Of a stretch of DNA of 64,000 bases, positions 42,076 through 51,600 are shown piece after piece. Positions within the stretch are counted from its first letter, which is position 1. The number at the start of each line of letters is the position of its first letter. This DNA comes from Asticcacaulis aquaticus. GTDB lineage: Bacteria; Pseudomonadota; Alphaproteobacteria; Caulobacterales; Caulobacteraceae. The position numbers and the translations under genes are program-made. The notes below the pieces were generated by a model that was not told the DNA's origin, ran no database searches, and was given only the letters and a program-made list of their open reading frames with translations. The stretch lies in contig NZ_JAQQKX010000014.1 of assembly GCF_028550415.1 (NCBI RefSeq), positions 1 through 64,000 on the forward strand. The letters are read 5' to 3'.

Positions 42076-44415
42076 ATGAAAGCCACTCTGTTGAACGGGG
42101 CCGCTCTGGTCTCGCTGTTCGCCTTCGCCGCGCCGGTCCATGCCGCCGATGCGCCCGCGCCGGTCGCCGCCGCTGAAGGCGAAATCACCGAAGTCATCGT
42201 CTATGGTCAGGGCCAGAGCCGTCAGCTTCAGTCGGTCAAGGCCGCCGACCTGTCGCTGGAGGCCGCCGGCACCTCGCCGCTGAAGGCCATCGACAAGCTG
42301 CCGGGCGTCTCGTTCCAGTCGGCGGACGCGTTCGGGGCCTATGAGTGGTCGACCCGCATCTCGATCCGTGGCTTCAACCAGAATCAGACCGGCTTTACGC
42401 TGGACGGCGTGCCGCTGGGCGACATGACCTACGGCAACCACAACGGCCTGCACATTTCGCGCGCCATCATCGGCGAAGATGTCGGTCGCGTCGACCTGAC
42501 GCAGGGCGCGGGTGCCCTGTCGGCGGCCTCGACCTCGAACCTCGGCGGCACGCTGCAGTTCTTCTCGCGCGATCCGTCGGACAAGCTGGGCGGCGAAGTC
42601 GCCGGGACGGCCGGTTCGGACGCGATGTACCGCCTCTATGGCCGCTTCGAGACCGGCACGCTCGAAAACGTCGGTGGTCTGCGCGCCTATGTCTCGGTCG
42701 CCGATCAGAAGGCCGACAAGTGGAAGGGCGGCTCCGAGCAGAAGCAGCGCCAGATCGACGCCAAGGCCGTCCTGCCGCTGGGCGACGGCGAACTGACCGG
42801 CTACGTCAACCACTCCGAACGTCGCGAACAGGACTATCAGGACATGTCGTTCGACATGATCGGTCGTCTGGGTCGCGACTGGGATAACTTCCAGCCGAAC
42901 TACGCTCTGGCCACGCAGGTCGCCGCCGCCTATCTGAACGCCGCCAACTATGCCGGTGCGACGCCGCGCCTCAATGCGTCGGGCTGCTGGACCGGTGTCG
43001 GCACCAACCCCTATCAGGGTGGCGTGACGTGCGTGGACGACGCCTACTACTACGGTGCCGGTATCCGCGACGACGATGTCATGTATCTCGGCTATGAAGG
43101 CCGTATCAACGACATGATCAGCGTGTCGGGCACTGTCTATAACCACACCAATAAAGGTCAGGGCCTGTGGGTTACGCCCTACACGCCGTCGCCGAACTAT
43201 GGCGTCGCGGGCGCGACCTCGAACAATGCGCCGCTGTCGGTCCGCACGACGGAATACGACGTCGACCGTACCGGCTTTTTCGGCGCTGTCGATTTCGACC
43301 TCGGCGCGCATAAGCTGACCATCGGTCTGTGGACCGAGGACAACGACTTCAATCAGGCCCGCCGCTTCTATGCCGAAGACGCCGCCGCGCCGAAGCGCAA
43401 TCCGCTGGACTTCCAGTCGGGCGCCTTCTTCACGCAGTGGGAATACGCCTTCAACACCAAAACCACGGTCGCCTATGTGCAGGACGTGTGGACGATCACC
43501 GACGCCTTCAAGCTGAACTACGGCTTCAAGTCGATGACCGTCGAAAACAGCGTCCGCCGCATCGCCGGTAACGCCCTGTCCGGTACGATCAAGTCCGACG
43601 ACAGCTTCCTGCCGCAGGCCGGTTTCGTCTTCAAGGCCCTGCCGGAAGTCGAACTGTTCGGTTCGTATAGCGAAAACATGGCCGCCTACGTGTCGGCGGC
43701 GACGTCGGGCCCGTTCAGCTCGCTGTCGCAGACCAATGTCGATTACGTGAAGAACCGCCTCAAGCCGGAAACCTCGAAGACGGTCGAAGGCGGTATGCGC
43801 CTGAACCTCAACAGCTTCCGTGGCGTGGTCGCCGTCTATCACGTCGATTTCGACAACCGTATCCTGGCGGTGGCTCAGGGTTCCTCGATCCAGGGCAATG
43901 CCCCGGTTCTGTCGAATGTCGGCGGTGTGAAGACGACCGGCGTCGAACTGGCCGGAACGTGGCGTCTGAACGATGCGTGGAAGGTCTATTCGGCCTATTC
44001 GTACAACGACTCGAAATACGCTAACGACGTTGTGGCCGCTGACGGCACGATCCGCGCTCGCACCAAGAACAAGTCGGTCGTCGATACGCCGAAGCACCTG
44101 TTCAATGCCGAAGTCAGCTATGACGACGGCGCGCTGTTCGGGACCGTGGCGGCCAAGCTGACCGGCGACCGCTTCTACACCTACGAGAACATCGGCGGTA
44201 AGGTCGAGGGTTATACGACGATGGAAGCCACGCTCGGCTACCGCTTCCCGCACGCCATCGAAGTCCAGCTGAACGTCACCAACCTGACCGGTGCGGACTA
44301 TATCGCCACCATCGGTTCGGGCGGCTTCACCAACTCGGACACCGCCGGTACGGCCATGACGATCCTGCCCGGCGCGCCGCGTCAGGCCTTTGTCACGGTG
44401 CGTAAGACGTTCTAA
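42076..44415 (+). CDS. TonB-dependent receptor downstream of the purine cluster
   Basis: The 779-residue outer-membrane receptor has a signal peptide ending at APVHAADA and a TonB-box-like segment ITEVIVYGQG. The plug shows PLKAIDKLPGVSFQSADAFG, TRISIRGFNQNQTGFTLDGVPLGD and VGRVDLTQGAGALS, and the barrel ends in phenylalanine (FVTVRKTF). The start MKATLLN was preferred over the upstream ATG lying in a hairpin loop. It has no siderophore-receptor hallmark. Uptake of a purine or ureide is possible, because the purine operon lies upstream and has no transporter gene, but there is no direct evidence. Confidence 0.88.
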   Translation: MKATLLNGAALVSLFAFAAPVHAADAPAPVAAAEGEITEVIVYGQGQSRQLQSVKAADLSLEAAGTSPLKAIDKLPGVSFQSADAFGAYEWSTRISIRGFNQNQTGFTLDGVPLGDMTYGNHNGLHISRAIIGEDVGRVDLTQGAGALSAASTSNLGGTLQFFSRDPSDKLGGEVAGTAGSDAMYRLYGRFETGTLENVGGLRAYVSVADQKADKWKGGSEQKQRQIDAKAVLPLGDGELTGYVNHSERREQDYQDMSFDMIGRLGRDWDNFQPNYALATQVAAAYLNAANYAGATPRLNASGCWTGVGTNPYQGGVTCVDDAYYYGAGIRDDDVMYLGYEGRINDMISVSGTVYNHTNKGQGLWVTPYTPSPNYGVAGATSNNAPLSVRTTEYDVDRTGFFGAVDFDLGAHKLTIGLWTEDNDFNQARRFYAEDAAAPKRNPLDFQSGAFFTQWEYAFNTKTTVAYVQDVWTITDAFKLNYGFKSMTVENSVRRIAGNALSGTIKSDDSFLPQAGFVFKALPEVELFGSYSENMAAYVSAATSGPFSSLSQTNVDYVKNRLKPETSKTVEGGMRLNLNSFRGVVAVYHVDFDNRILAVAQGSSIQGNAPVLSNVGGVKTTGVELAGTWRLNDAWKVYSAYSYNDSKYANDVVAADGTIRARTKNKSVVDTPKHLFNAEVSYDDGALFGTVAAKLTGDRFYTYENIGGKVEGYTTMEATLGYRFPHAIEVQLNVTNLTGADYIATIGSGGFTNSDTAGTAMTILPGAPRQAFVTVRKTF

Positions 44416-44439
44416 ATTTTAGAACTGCGCTAAACTCAG

Positions 44440-44470
44440 GCCGCTCCGGTTTGTCCGGAGCGGCTTTTTT
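44440..44470 (+). terminator. intrinsic terminator
   Basis: A perfect 10-bp stem GCCGCTCCGG / CCGGAGCGGC with a 5-nt loop is followed by six T, 25 nt after the receptor stop codon. The remaining 200 nt to the sigma-factor gene contain no other feature that I can support. Confidence 0.93.
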
Positions 44471-44679
44471 CTGATGGAAATTACATAACTCCCTTTACAG
44501 CGTTGGCGACAGATGTCTCCCCGAAGATTCTGCTGCCGATGGGCACATCCTCTTTTGGGGGCTCTAGCCTCTGATCCTTATCTACGACAGCCCCCAACCT
44601 TGGGTGCGATTAATCACACAAAAATTGTCGACATTGGCGTTCCGCACAGTCTTAAAATATAGGCACGTTTGGGAACTTA

Positions 44680-45159
44680 ATGAAACAGTTGCGGCACATA
44701 CTGGAGAAGGCGAGGCGTGTCGTGATGCGCAAGGGTATCGCCGCGCAGGACGCAGATGACCTTGTGCAGAGCGCCTACGCCCGAATGCAGGCCTATGAAC
44801 AGAAAAATGCCGTTCGATCTCAGGAAGCCCTGCTGATCACGACCGCCGTTCGTTTGGCGTATAATGAAAGAAAACGTCAGCATAAGGCGGCTATGATCGA
44901 AATGGTTGACGAGCTTCCGGCCGTTCCCGATGCTAACCCGCTGCCCGATGAAGTGCTCCGGGCGCAACAACGCGTCAGGCGGCTCACGGAAGGGCTGGAC
45001 AGGTTGCCTGAGCGAACGCGGCGAATATTATTGAGCCGTCGACTGGACGGGCTGACCTACAAGGAAATCGCCCGGATCGAAGGCTCGACCGAAGCGGCAA
45101 TCGAAAAACAGGTGGCGCGGGCGACCATGGACCTGATCAATTGGGTGAACGGATGGTAA
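44680..45159 (+). CDS. FecI-like extracytoplasmic-function sigma factor
   Basis: The 159-residue protein has the sigma-70 region 2 pattern (AAQDADDLVQSAYARMQAYE) and region 4 (LDRLPERTRRILLSRRLDGLTYKEIARIEGSTEAAIEKQVARAT). The short length and the FecR gene directly downstream place it in the FecI group, which drives transcription of outer-membrane receptor operons in response to ligand binding. The receptor two genes downstream has the matching signalling domain. The stop overlaps the anti-sigma gene. Confidence 0.9.
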   Translation: MKQLRHILEKARRVVMRKGIAAQDADDLVQSAYARMQAYEQKNAVRSQEALLITTAVRLAYNERKRQHKAAMIEMVDELPAVPDANPLPDEVLRAQQRVRRLTEGLDRLPERTRRILLSRRLDGLTYKEIARIEGSTEAAIEKQVARATMDLINWVNGW

Positions 45160-46127
45160 TGCGTCGTGAAGATGGGCCGGAAACGGCTTCGCTGGACCCT
45201 GAGGCGCGCGCACGGCTGGTTGCCGAGGCGGCGGTATGGATGGCACGGCTAAAAACCGATAATCGACTGGAGGCGACGGAGGCCGGTTTCAAGGCCTGGC
45301 TGATGTCGGCTCCGGAAGCACAAAGTCTGTTCGACGAAGCGACCGATGTCTGGGAAAAATTGCCGGTCGCGGCGCGCGCCTCCAGGCCGATGCGTCGAGG
45401 GGCTCTGGTGCGACGTGGTGTGGTCGCGGCCATGGCGGCCAGTGTGTGCCTGGCTTTCGGCTTTGGCGCCTATTCGATAATTACGCGACCGGTCGTTTAT
45501 GAAACGCAAAAGGGAGAACAGAGGGTCGTCACGCTTGCGGATGCCTCTCAGATAACGCTGAACACGGATACCCGGTTGAGTGTTCGATATACCGGTGGTG
45601 CCCGGGGTATTGTCATGCAGCGCGGAGAGGCGATTTTCAGTGTCGCTCACGATGCGGCCAGACCCTTCACCGTCGATGCGAAGGGGCAGCGTGTGACGGC
45701 GCTCGGTACGCGCTTTGTGGTCCGCAACGAGCCGACGGTCGTGGAGGTGACGTTGCTGACGGGCAAGGTGGACGTGCGGGCGATTTCAGACGAGGCACAG
45801 ACGCATAAAAGCATCGTCCTCACTTCCGGCGATCGGGTAATGATCCGGGATGGTATGGACGCAGTCACCGACAGACCCGTGCCGCAGGTTGTGACCGCCT
45901 GGCAGCGGCAGGAAATTGTCTTTACCGATTCTACCTTGTCCGAGGCTGTCAGGGAGCTTAACCGCTACAGCCGCATTCAACTGATCGTGTCTGATCCCCG
46001 CGTGGCAGGTCTTAAGGTGGCCGGGGTTTTCCAGACGGGAAATCCGGCGGCCTTTGCGCAAAGCATGGCGCGGATTTACGGTCTCAAACTGCGTTATTCG
46101 CCCGATGTTATCGAACTTTCGCGATGA
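45153..46127 (+). CDS. FecR-like anti-sigma factor/sensor
   Basis: The product of about 324 residues has a cytoplasmic N-terminal domain with the WMARLKTDNRLEATEAGFKAWL pattern (DUF4880) and one membrane helix around residues 88-110. A periplasmic FecR domain follows (RVVTLADASQITLNTDTRLSVRYTGGARGI, GEAIFSVAHDAARPFTVDAKGQRVTALGTRFVV) and a final secretin-like segment. It would hold the sigma factor until the receptor's signalling domain contacts its periplasmic part. ATGs at 45153 and 45159 overlap the sigma-factor stop; either may be used. Confidence 0.9.
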   Translation: MVMRREDGPETASLDPEARARLVAEAAVWMARLKTDNRLEATEAGFKAWLMSAPEAQSLFDEATDVWEKLPVAARASRPMRRGALVRRGVVAAMAASVCLAFGFGAYSIITRPVVYETQKGEQRVVTLADASQITLNTDTRLSVRYTGGARGIVMQRGEAIFSVAHDAARPFTVDAKGQRVTALGTRFVVRNEPTVVEVTLLTGKVDVRAISDEAQTHKSIVLTSGDRVMIRDGMDAVTDRPVPQVVTAWQRQEIVFTDSTLSEAVRELNRYSRIQLIVSDPRVAGLKVAGVFQTGNPAAFAQSMARIYGLKLRYSPDVIELSR

Positions 46128-46270
46128 CGGGGCGTCGTTGATACACCTGACCAAGGTCTAACTGTTCAGATATTCATCGAAGCCTTAGGTTTGCCCATCT
46201 GCCCGGCTTTTGATGCCGACGGCGGAAATGACGGCAGACCGAACGTGCCGCAGATATAGTGGGCAGGAAT

Positions 46271-49200
46271 ATGCGAGGCAGGAGGGACAAGGCGCTCGGC
46301 TTGTTGCTGGCGTTGATAGTGGCGGCCTTTCCCGTACACGCGCAACCTGTTGACTGGCATCTTGCCCCGCAGCCCTTGAAGGATAGCCTGACAGCCATTG
46401 CCCGCGCGGGCAAGGTCACCGTTCTGTTCGATCCGCGGCTGGTCGAAGGCTACCGGACAAAAGCTCTGACCGCACGCCTTGAGGCTCGCGAAGCGCTTCA
46501 TCATCTCTTGTCCGGAACAGGGCTAAGGGCGGTTGAAATCTCTCCCGGACAGTTTGTGGTGGAACGCCCGCCGGCTGAAATCGTAGAAGAAGAGGTGCGG
46601 CGTTCCGTCAAGCCTCCCGACGAGGTCGTGCCACTGGTGGTCGTCAAGGGCCTGAAAAGCGACCTGCGCCTTGCCGAGACCAGAAAGCGCGACAGTGCCG
46701 GTATTGTCGATACGGCCACCGCCGGCGACATTGCCAGATATCCCGAAGCCAATCTTGCCGAAGCCCTGCAACTTCTGCCCGGATCGGCATTGACGCGGGA
46801 TCAGGGGGAAGGGCGGACTCTTTCCGTTCGGGGCATGGGACCGGAACTGTCGCTTGTGGAGATCAACGGCATCGAAGCCCAGGCCGTGACCGACGGCCCG
46901 AATTTCGCGAGCAACCGGGGGCGAGGTTTCGATTTCAACGTTTTCCCGTCGGAACTGTTTGGTCAAATCGCGACCGCCAAAACCACCCGCGCCGATCAGC
47001 CCGAGGGTTCACTAGGGGCCAGCGTGTTCCTGATGACGCCGAAGCCGTTGCAACTGAAGCCGGACACATTTCAGCTTGGGGCCAGTCGCACCTATAACGA
47101 TCTGGTCGGGGAGCGAGGTCTCCGAGCGACGCTCCTGATGAGCGATCGCCGCGAAGACGCCCGCTTCGGATGGGCCGTGTCCGCAGCCTACAGCCGGTTG
47201 CCCTTTGAAATCCAGGGCGTCAGCAGCGGGAACTGGAACACCGGCCTGTCAAATGGTGGCTTCTGTCGGCCCACGCTCGGTACGGGCGGGCTTTGCGATG
47301 TGGTATCGACGGAATATGCGACAGCGCTCAGCGCCTATGATGAGCTCAACAGCACCGAGGTCTATCATCCGCAGTTTTACCGCTATACCGACATCCTGGG
47401 TGTCGCCATGCGCAAGGGTCTGACGGCGGGTATCCAGTGGGAGCCTTCGGACGCCACGCTGTTGAGTGTCGATTATCTGCGCTCGGACTTTCACACGCGT
47501 CGCACAGGCTATTATTTGTCCCCCATAGGGTTCAGCCGGGGGGCCGGGCAAGGGGGTAAACCCGAGATCGTGGTCCGGGACCTCGAAATCGACGCGCAAG
47601 GCAGCGTCGTCTATGGCCTGTTTGATAATGTCGACGTGCGGTCTGAGACCATACTGGATGACTATTCGACACGTTTCGAGCAGGTGTCGATACAGGTGGC
47701 ACAGACGCTTGGCTCACGGCTTCGCTTTGCGGGGGCCGCCGGTTTTTCGCGATCGCGTTTTCGTAATCATGATGAACTGGGCATCCATATCGACAGGTTC
47801 AATATCGACGGTTTTGTTTTCGATAGTCGCGGGTCCGGCCAGAGCCGACCGACCTTTCGCTATGGGTTCGACGTCAGCGATCCGGGACAATGGTATTTCG
47901 GTCCGCGACAGACTCAGGCCGGCGGTACCGGCCCCACCGGCCCTGAAATACGCTTCCGTCCCAACTTTGTCCGCAACGATTTCGATGTTCTGAAAGGGCA
48001 ACTGGCCTATCAGATTGATGACGGGTTTGAGGTTGTGCTGGGGGCTCAATGGAAGCGATATGGCTTTGCGTCAGAGGTTTACAAATTTGCCGAAGGGGAG
48101 GCCGATTTTCCGATCCCCCCGGAGGGCCTGAGTACGCTAGGCCGCACGTTTTGCGGGCTCGACAAGGTGGCAAAGGCGGCAGACACGCCCCTATGCTGGT
48201 TTGCGCCCGACCCCGAGGCCTTTGTCAGAGCCTACGATCTTTATGCCAATAGCGGACGAACCGCCCTGTCTCGCGAAACCTCGCTGGCCCGCGGCTTCAA
48301 TCAGTCGGTGCGCGAAACCGATCTGGCCGTATTTGTACAGGCCCGGTTTACCGGTGACTGGCATGGTTACCCTTATAAGGGCGATATGGGATTGCGTCTG
48401 GTCGAAACCCGTCAGATATCCCGTTTTTACGATGAGTCGACCTCGGACCTGTCCGGAACCCCCAGATTCGAGTCCGTCTCCCGGCGCTATGTCGATGCGC
48501 TGCCGACCGTCAATCTGGCCGTGGAACTTGATCCGGCGAAAGTGGTCCGCGTTTCGCTGGCCAGGGTCATGGCGCGACCGCCGCTGACCGGTATCGCTGC
48601 GGCGACAGCCCTGAGCGTCAGCGGTGCCTCGCGCCAGATTATCACAGGGAATCCGCTGCTCAGACCCATCCGCGCAACAAGCCTCGATCTGACGTTCGAA
48701 TGGTATGTTTCACGCGATCTGAATATGTCGATGGGCGTTTTCTACAAGGATATCGATAGTTATATCCAGCCGCTCGCCTATGTGGGGCGGTTTAGTGATA
48801 CAGGCCTGTCAGCGACTGTGCTGGATAAGACGGGGGCCTCGGTATCTGACGATTTTCTCATGTCCCGATTTATCAACACCTCCGGCGGAAAACTGAGGGG
48901 CGCCGAAGCGACCCTGCGCTGGCGGGGTGAGGCCCTGCCAAAACCGTTTCGGGGGTTGGGACTGGATGCCAGCTATACGCTGATGTCCAGCGATATGGAC
49001 TACGTACTGATGCAGGGTGGTCGGGCCCGGCAGGTGAGCTACGATCTTGTCAATCTTTCACCACGCACAGCACGGGGAACCCTTTTTTATAAACGCGGTC
49101 GATTCGATGCCCAGATAACGGCCGTGTATCGCAGCGCCTACCTGACCAGTGTCCCTGGGGCGCTGGCTATGGATGCGTCCGGTGTGGATTCGTCACAGCA

Positions 49201-49372
49201 TGTCAACGCAGCGATCGCGTACAGACTTGCGCCAAATCTGCAGATTCGATTCGAAGGTCTGAATTTGACGAATGAGGCCACCTATGCCTGGGAAGATTAC
49301 GCCGCCCGACGCCTGAGTGATGTGCAGTGGAGCGGGCGGACTCTGTCGGTCGGTCTGAGCTATGGTTTTTAA
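46271..49372 (+). CDS. TonB-dependent transducer with N-terminal signalling (STN) domain
   Basis: The protein of about 1033 residues has a signal peptide ending at FPVHAQP. Next comes an STN domain (HLAPQPLKDSLTAIARAGKVTVLFDPRLVEG, LLSGTGLRAVEISPGQFVV), then a linker and plug (IARYPEANLAEALQLLPGSALTRDQGEGRTLSVRGMG) and a large barrel ending LSVGLSYGF. STN domains contact FecR-type proteins, so with the two genes upstream it forms a complete cell-surface signalling set. The size and plug style match carbohydrate receptors. The pectin-related genes that follow suggest oligosaccharides of pectin as ligand. A GTG 12 nt upstream is an alternative start. Confidence 0.9.
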   Translation: MRGRRDKALGLLLALIVAAFPVHAQPVDWHLAPQPLKDSLTAIARAGKVTVLFDPRLVEGYRTKALTARLEAREALHHLLSGTGLRAVEISPGQFVVERPPAEIVEEEVRRSVKPPDEVVPLVVVKGLKSDLRLAETRKRDSAGIVDTATAGDIARYPEANLAEALQLLPGSALTRDQGEGRTLSVRGMGPELSLVEINGIEAQAVTDGPNFASNRGRGFDFNVFPSELFGQIATAKTTRADQPEGSLGASVFLMTPKPLQLKPDTFQLGASRTYNDLVGERGLRATLLMSDRREDARFGWAVSAAYSRLPFEIQGVSSGNWNTGLSNGGFCRPTLGTGGLCDVVSTEYATALSAYDELNSTEVYHPQFYRYTDILGVAMRKGLTAGIQWEPSDATLLSVDYLRSDFHTRRTGYYLSPIGFSRGAGQGGKPEIVVRDLEIDAQGSVVYGLFDNVDVRSETILDDYSTRFEQVSIQVAQTLGSRLRFAGAAGFSRSRFRNHDELGIHIDRFNIDGFVFDSRGSGQSRPTFRYGFDVSDPGQWYFGPRQTQAGGTGPTGPEIRFRPNFVRNDFDVLKGQLAYQIDDGFEVVLGAQWKRYGFASEVYKFAEGEADFPIPPEGLSTLGRTFCGLDKVAKAADTPLCWFAPDPEAFVRAYDLYANSGRTALSRETSLARGFNQSVRETDLAVFVQARFTGDWHGYPYKGDMGLRLVETRQISRFYDESTSDLSGTPRFESVSRRYVDALPTVNLAVELDPAKVVRVSLARVMARPPLTGIAAATALSVSGASRQIITGNPLLRPIRATSLDLTFEWYVSRDLNMSMGVFYKDIDSYIQPLAYVGRFSDTGLSATVLDKTGASVSDDFLMSRFINTSGGKLRGAEATLRWRGEALPKPFRGLGLDASYTLMSSDMDYVLMQGGRARQVSYDLVNLSPRTARGTLFYKRGRFDAQITAVYRSAYLTSVPGALAMDASGVDSSQHVNAAIAYRLAPNLQIRFEGLNLTNEATYAWEDYAARRLSDVQWSGRTLSVGLSYGF

Positions 49373-49569
49373 TCGAAAAAATTAAAAAGCGACGTTCCGA
49401 TGTCGGGCTGCATCGTTCCGGCGGTCTTAATGAATGTGGAGGCGTCTGGGCAATCATCGTCATTTCGTCATCTTCGACGCGTTTTCGGATGCTGAAAGCC
49501 TGCCGTTTATGCCGCAGGACAAAGCGGGTCAGCGCGCTTCAAAAACGTCAAATACAGGGCTTTGGAATC

Positions 49570-50478
49570 ATGAAAACCATACTTTTCTCACTGGGTTGTT
49601 TGCTGGCATTGCCCGCTGTGGCTCAGACGGTACAACCCGCGTCACCACCTATCGCCGTTACGGATGCCGAGGCGCGGGCCCAGATTCGTAAAATCAATGC
49701 CAAGAAGATCATTCTGGTCGGCGATTCGACCACGGCGGTATTGGGGGGGTGGGGCCCGAGTTTCTGTAGCGACCATGTGACGTCGTTCGTGGCCTGTATC
49801 AACCTGGCGCGTGGCGGTCGGTCGAGCTTCACCTATCTGGCCGAAGGGTCGTGGGACATTGCTCTGGCCGAAGTGAAGGCGGGGGCGGCCGCTTACGGCA
49901 AGACCTACGTGCTGATCCAGTTCGGTCACAACGATCAACCCGGCAAGCCCGGCCGTTCGACCGATCTGGTGACCGAATTCCCGGTTTTTCTGAAGCGATA
50001 TGTCGATGAGGTTCGTACCGCCGGCGGTGTTCCGGTGCTGGTTACGCCTCTGACACGACGGGGCTTCAAGGATGGCAAGGTCGAGAACGATCTCGGCCCC
50101 TGGGCCGATGCGACGCGCAAGGTCGCCAGGGAGATGAATGTGCCTCTGGTCGATCTGTACGCCCGGTCGCAGGCCGAAGTTCAGAAGATGGGCGCGGTTG
50201 AGGCGATGAAGCTGGCGCAAAGGCCGCCGTCCCCGCAGGTCCTTGAGGCTGGCAAGACCGGCAACACGATCGCTGGATCTACCGGTGTGACGCCACCACC
50301 GAACCAGCCGCCCCTGACCGAAGAGCAGATTCGGGCCGCCACCGAACCTATGGGGCAGGCTAAGGCGAGCTTTGATTATACGCATGTCGGTCGTGAGGGG
50401 GCGGACTTTTTCTCGAAGCTGGTCGCGTCCGAACTGGCGCGGGCCGTGCCGGATCTCAAACGCGATTTGCTGCCATAA
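49570..50478 (+). CDS. rhamnogalacturonan acetylesterase-like SGNH hydrolase (CE12), first copy
   Basis: The 302-residue protein has a signal peptide (KTILFSLGCLLALPAVAQ). All SGNH blocks are present: GDSTTAVLGGWGPSF with the nucleophilic serine, NLARGGRSS, FGHNDQPG and the catalytic DYTHVGREGA. CE12 enzymes remove acetyl groups from rhamnogalacturonan. A poorly conserved insert of about 50 residues rich in proline (PPSPQVLEAGK to PPLTEEQ) precedes the DxxH block. It is a paralogue of the gene at 56557. A terminator follows. Confidence 0.88.
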   Translation: MKTILFSLGCLLALPAVAQTVQPASPPIAVTDAEARAQIRKINAKKIILVGDSTTAVLGGWGPSFCSDHVTSFVACINLARGGRSSFTYLAEGSWDIALAEVKAGAAAYGKTYVLIQFGHNDQPGKPGRSTDLVTEFPVFLKRYVDEVRTAGGVPVLVTPLTRRGFKDGKVENDLGPWADATRKVAREMNVPLVDLYARSQAEVQKMGAVEAMKLAQRPPSPQVLEAGKTGNTIAGSTGVTPPPNQPPLTEEQIRAATEPMGQAKASFDYTHVGREGADFFSKLVASELARAVPDLKRDLLP

Positions 50479-50518
50479 ATCCCCCTCCATATCGCTCCGC
50501 TCCCCGGGGCGTGCGACG

Positions 50519-50545
50519 GCCCACCGTGTAAACGGTGGGCTTTTT
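50519..50545 (+). terminator. intrinsic terminator after the first acetylesterase gene
   Basis: A perfect 9-bp stem GCCCACCGT / ACGGTGGGC with the loop GTAA is followed by TTTTT. Confidence 0.93.
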
Positions 50546-51600
50546 GCTGTGTACGTCTGGCGTGCCTGAGGAAAGGGCGTGTGTCAGCCGAGGTGCGACA
50601 ACAGGCGCGCCCGCCGTCCGCCATACCGTTTTAAGGCATGCCGTTCATCCGTCCCAAGGCTTTCGTGGCGAAAAAATGTCTGCGCCATGTCGGGTTTCCA
50701 GACATGCGATGTCTTAATACATAGAGATAAAAATTATCCGCTTTCAATTTTTATGAAAATTGAATTTATGTATTAATATTACATTTTCAGTATTTATTGA
50801 AAATAATAATATTAATTAAAATGTATAACCGGCTCATGAATTGATTGAGTTGGTCTATTTTCATGCCATTTTCACTACAATAAATAATTATATACTATTA
50901 ATATATGTTTCATTTTGGCAACATTTTTAATTATCATTTCATATTTGGAAATTTTTACATAAATATATTGTTGCGTTTAATGAAAAGATACCGCTAACAT
51001 GATGGCGTAGGTTGCAGCATCGCAACATTGAGCCCGCGAATTAAGCTTCGTCGATCAACGGTCGAACAGGAGCTTGAGGCGTCGTTCAATTATAAACGAA
51101 AGCAGGGGTTAACGGATGAATGTTCTGAAATTCAAAGACGGCCGTCGGTCGCAATGTCTGGTCCGACCGGCCGCTATCTAACATTGGCTTAGGCCGACCA
51201 TGGCTCGCTGACGCAGCCGTCGCCAAGGCCGTGCCATTTCCTATTCACGAACCTCCCAACTGCAGTGGGCGGGCAAGCGCCCGACCGTGCAGGCCGGTTG
51301 CGGCTGATTTTACCTCAACGGCAACCGGCCACTTTTTTCGTTTCTCGTCATGACGGGCCTCGGCGCGTCGCAAGTTCCAACCTCATCCCCGTTGGATCAA
51401 CTGAGGCGGGCGCTTCGACCCCATGGGTGCTCGCCTCTTCTTTGATTGCCGTAAGGAACCTCAAATCTAAACCAATGTCACAGCATGGAGAGGGGGCTCG
51501 CTGCCATGTCTAACAATCAGAAAATAAAGAAAATTTGCGCGCTGACCGGCGGGTAAGCGGGCGGATAACACGTCATCTAACGACGAAACAGGGTAGAAAT
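50546..51600. other. long non-coding stretch with an AT-rich island
   Basis: This gap of over 1 kb between the acetylesterase terminator and the second large receptor contains no convincing gene. Positions about 50714-51000 are almost entirely A and T, unlike the rest of the window. They carry nested perfect inverted repeats: TTAATACATA / TATGTATTAA (50714-50723 and 50767-50776) around TTCAATTTT / AAAATTGAA (50743-50751 and 50756-50764). A 21-codon open frame (51116-51181) is preceded by AGGGG and could be a leader peptide, but there is no other support. The remainder probably holds the receptor promoter and leader. Confidence 0.6.

Noticed and set aside
41959-44253. 764-codon minus-strand frame across the receptor at 42076
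   Set aside because: It is a shadow frame of low complexity with no family features and no start signal.
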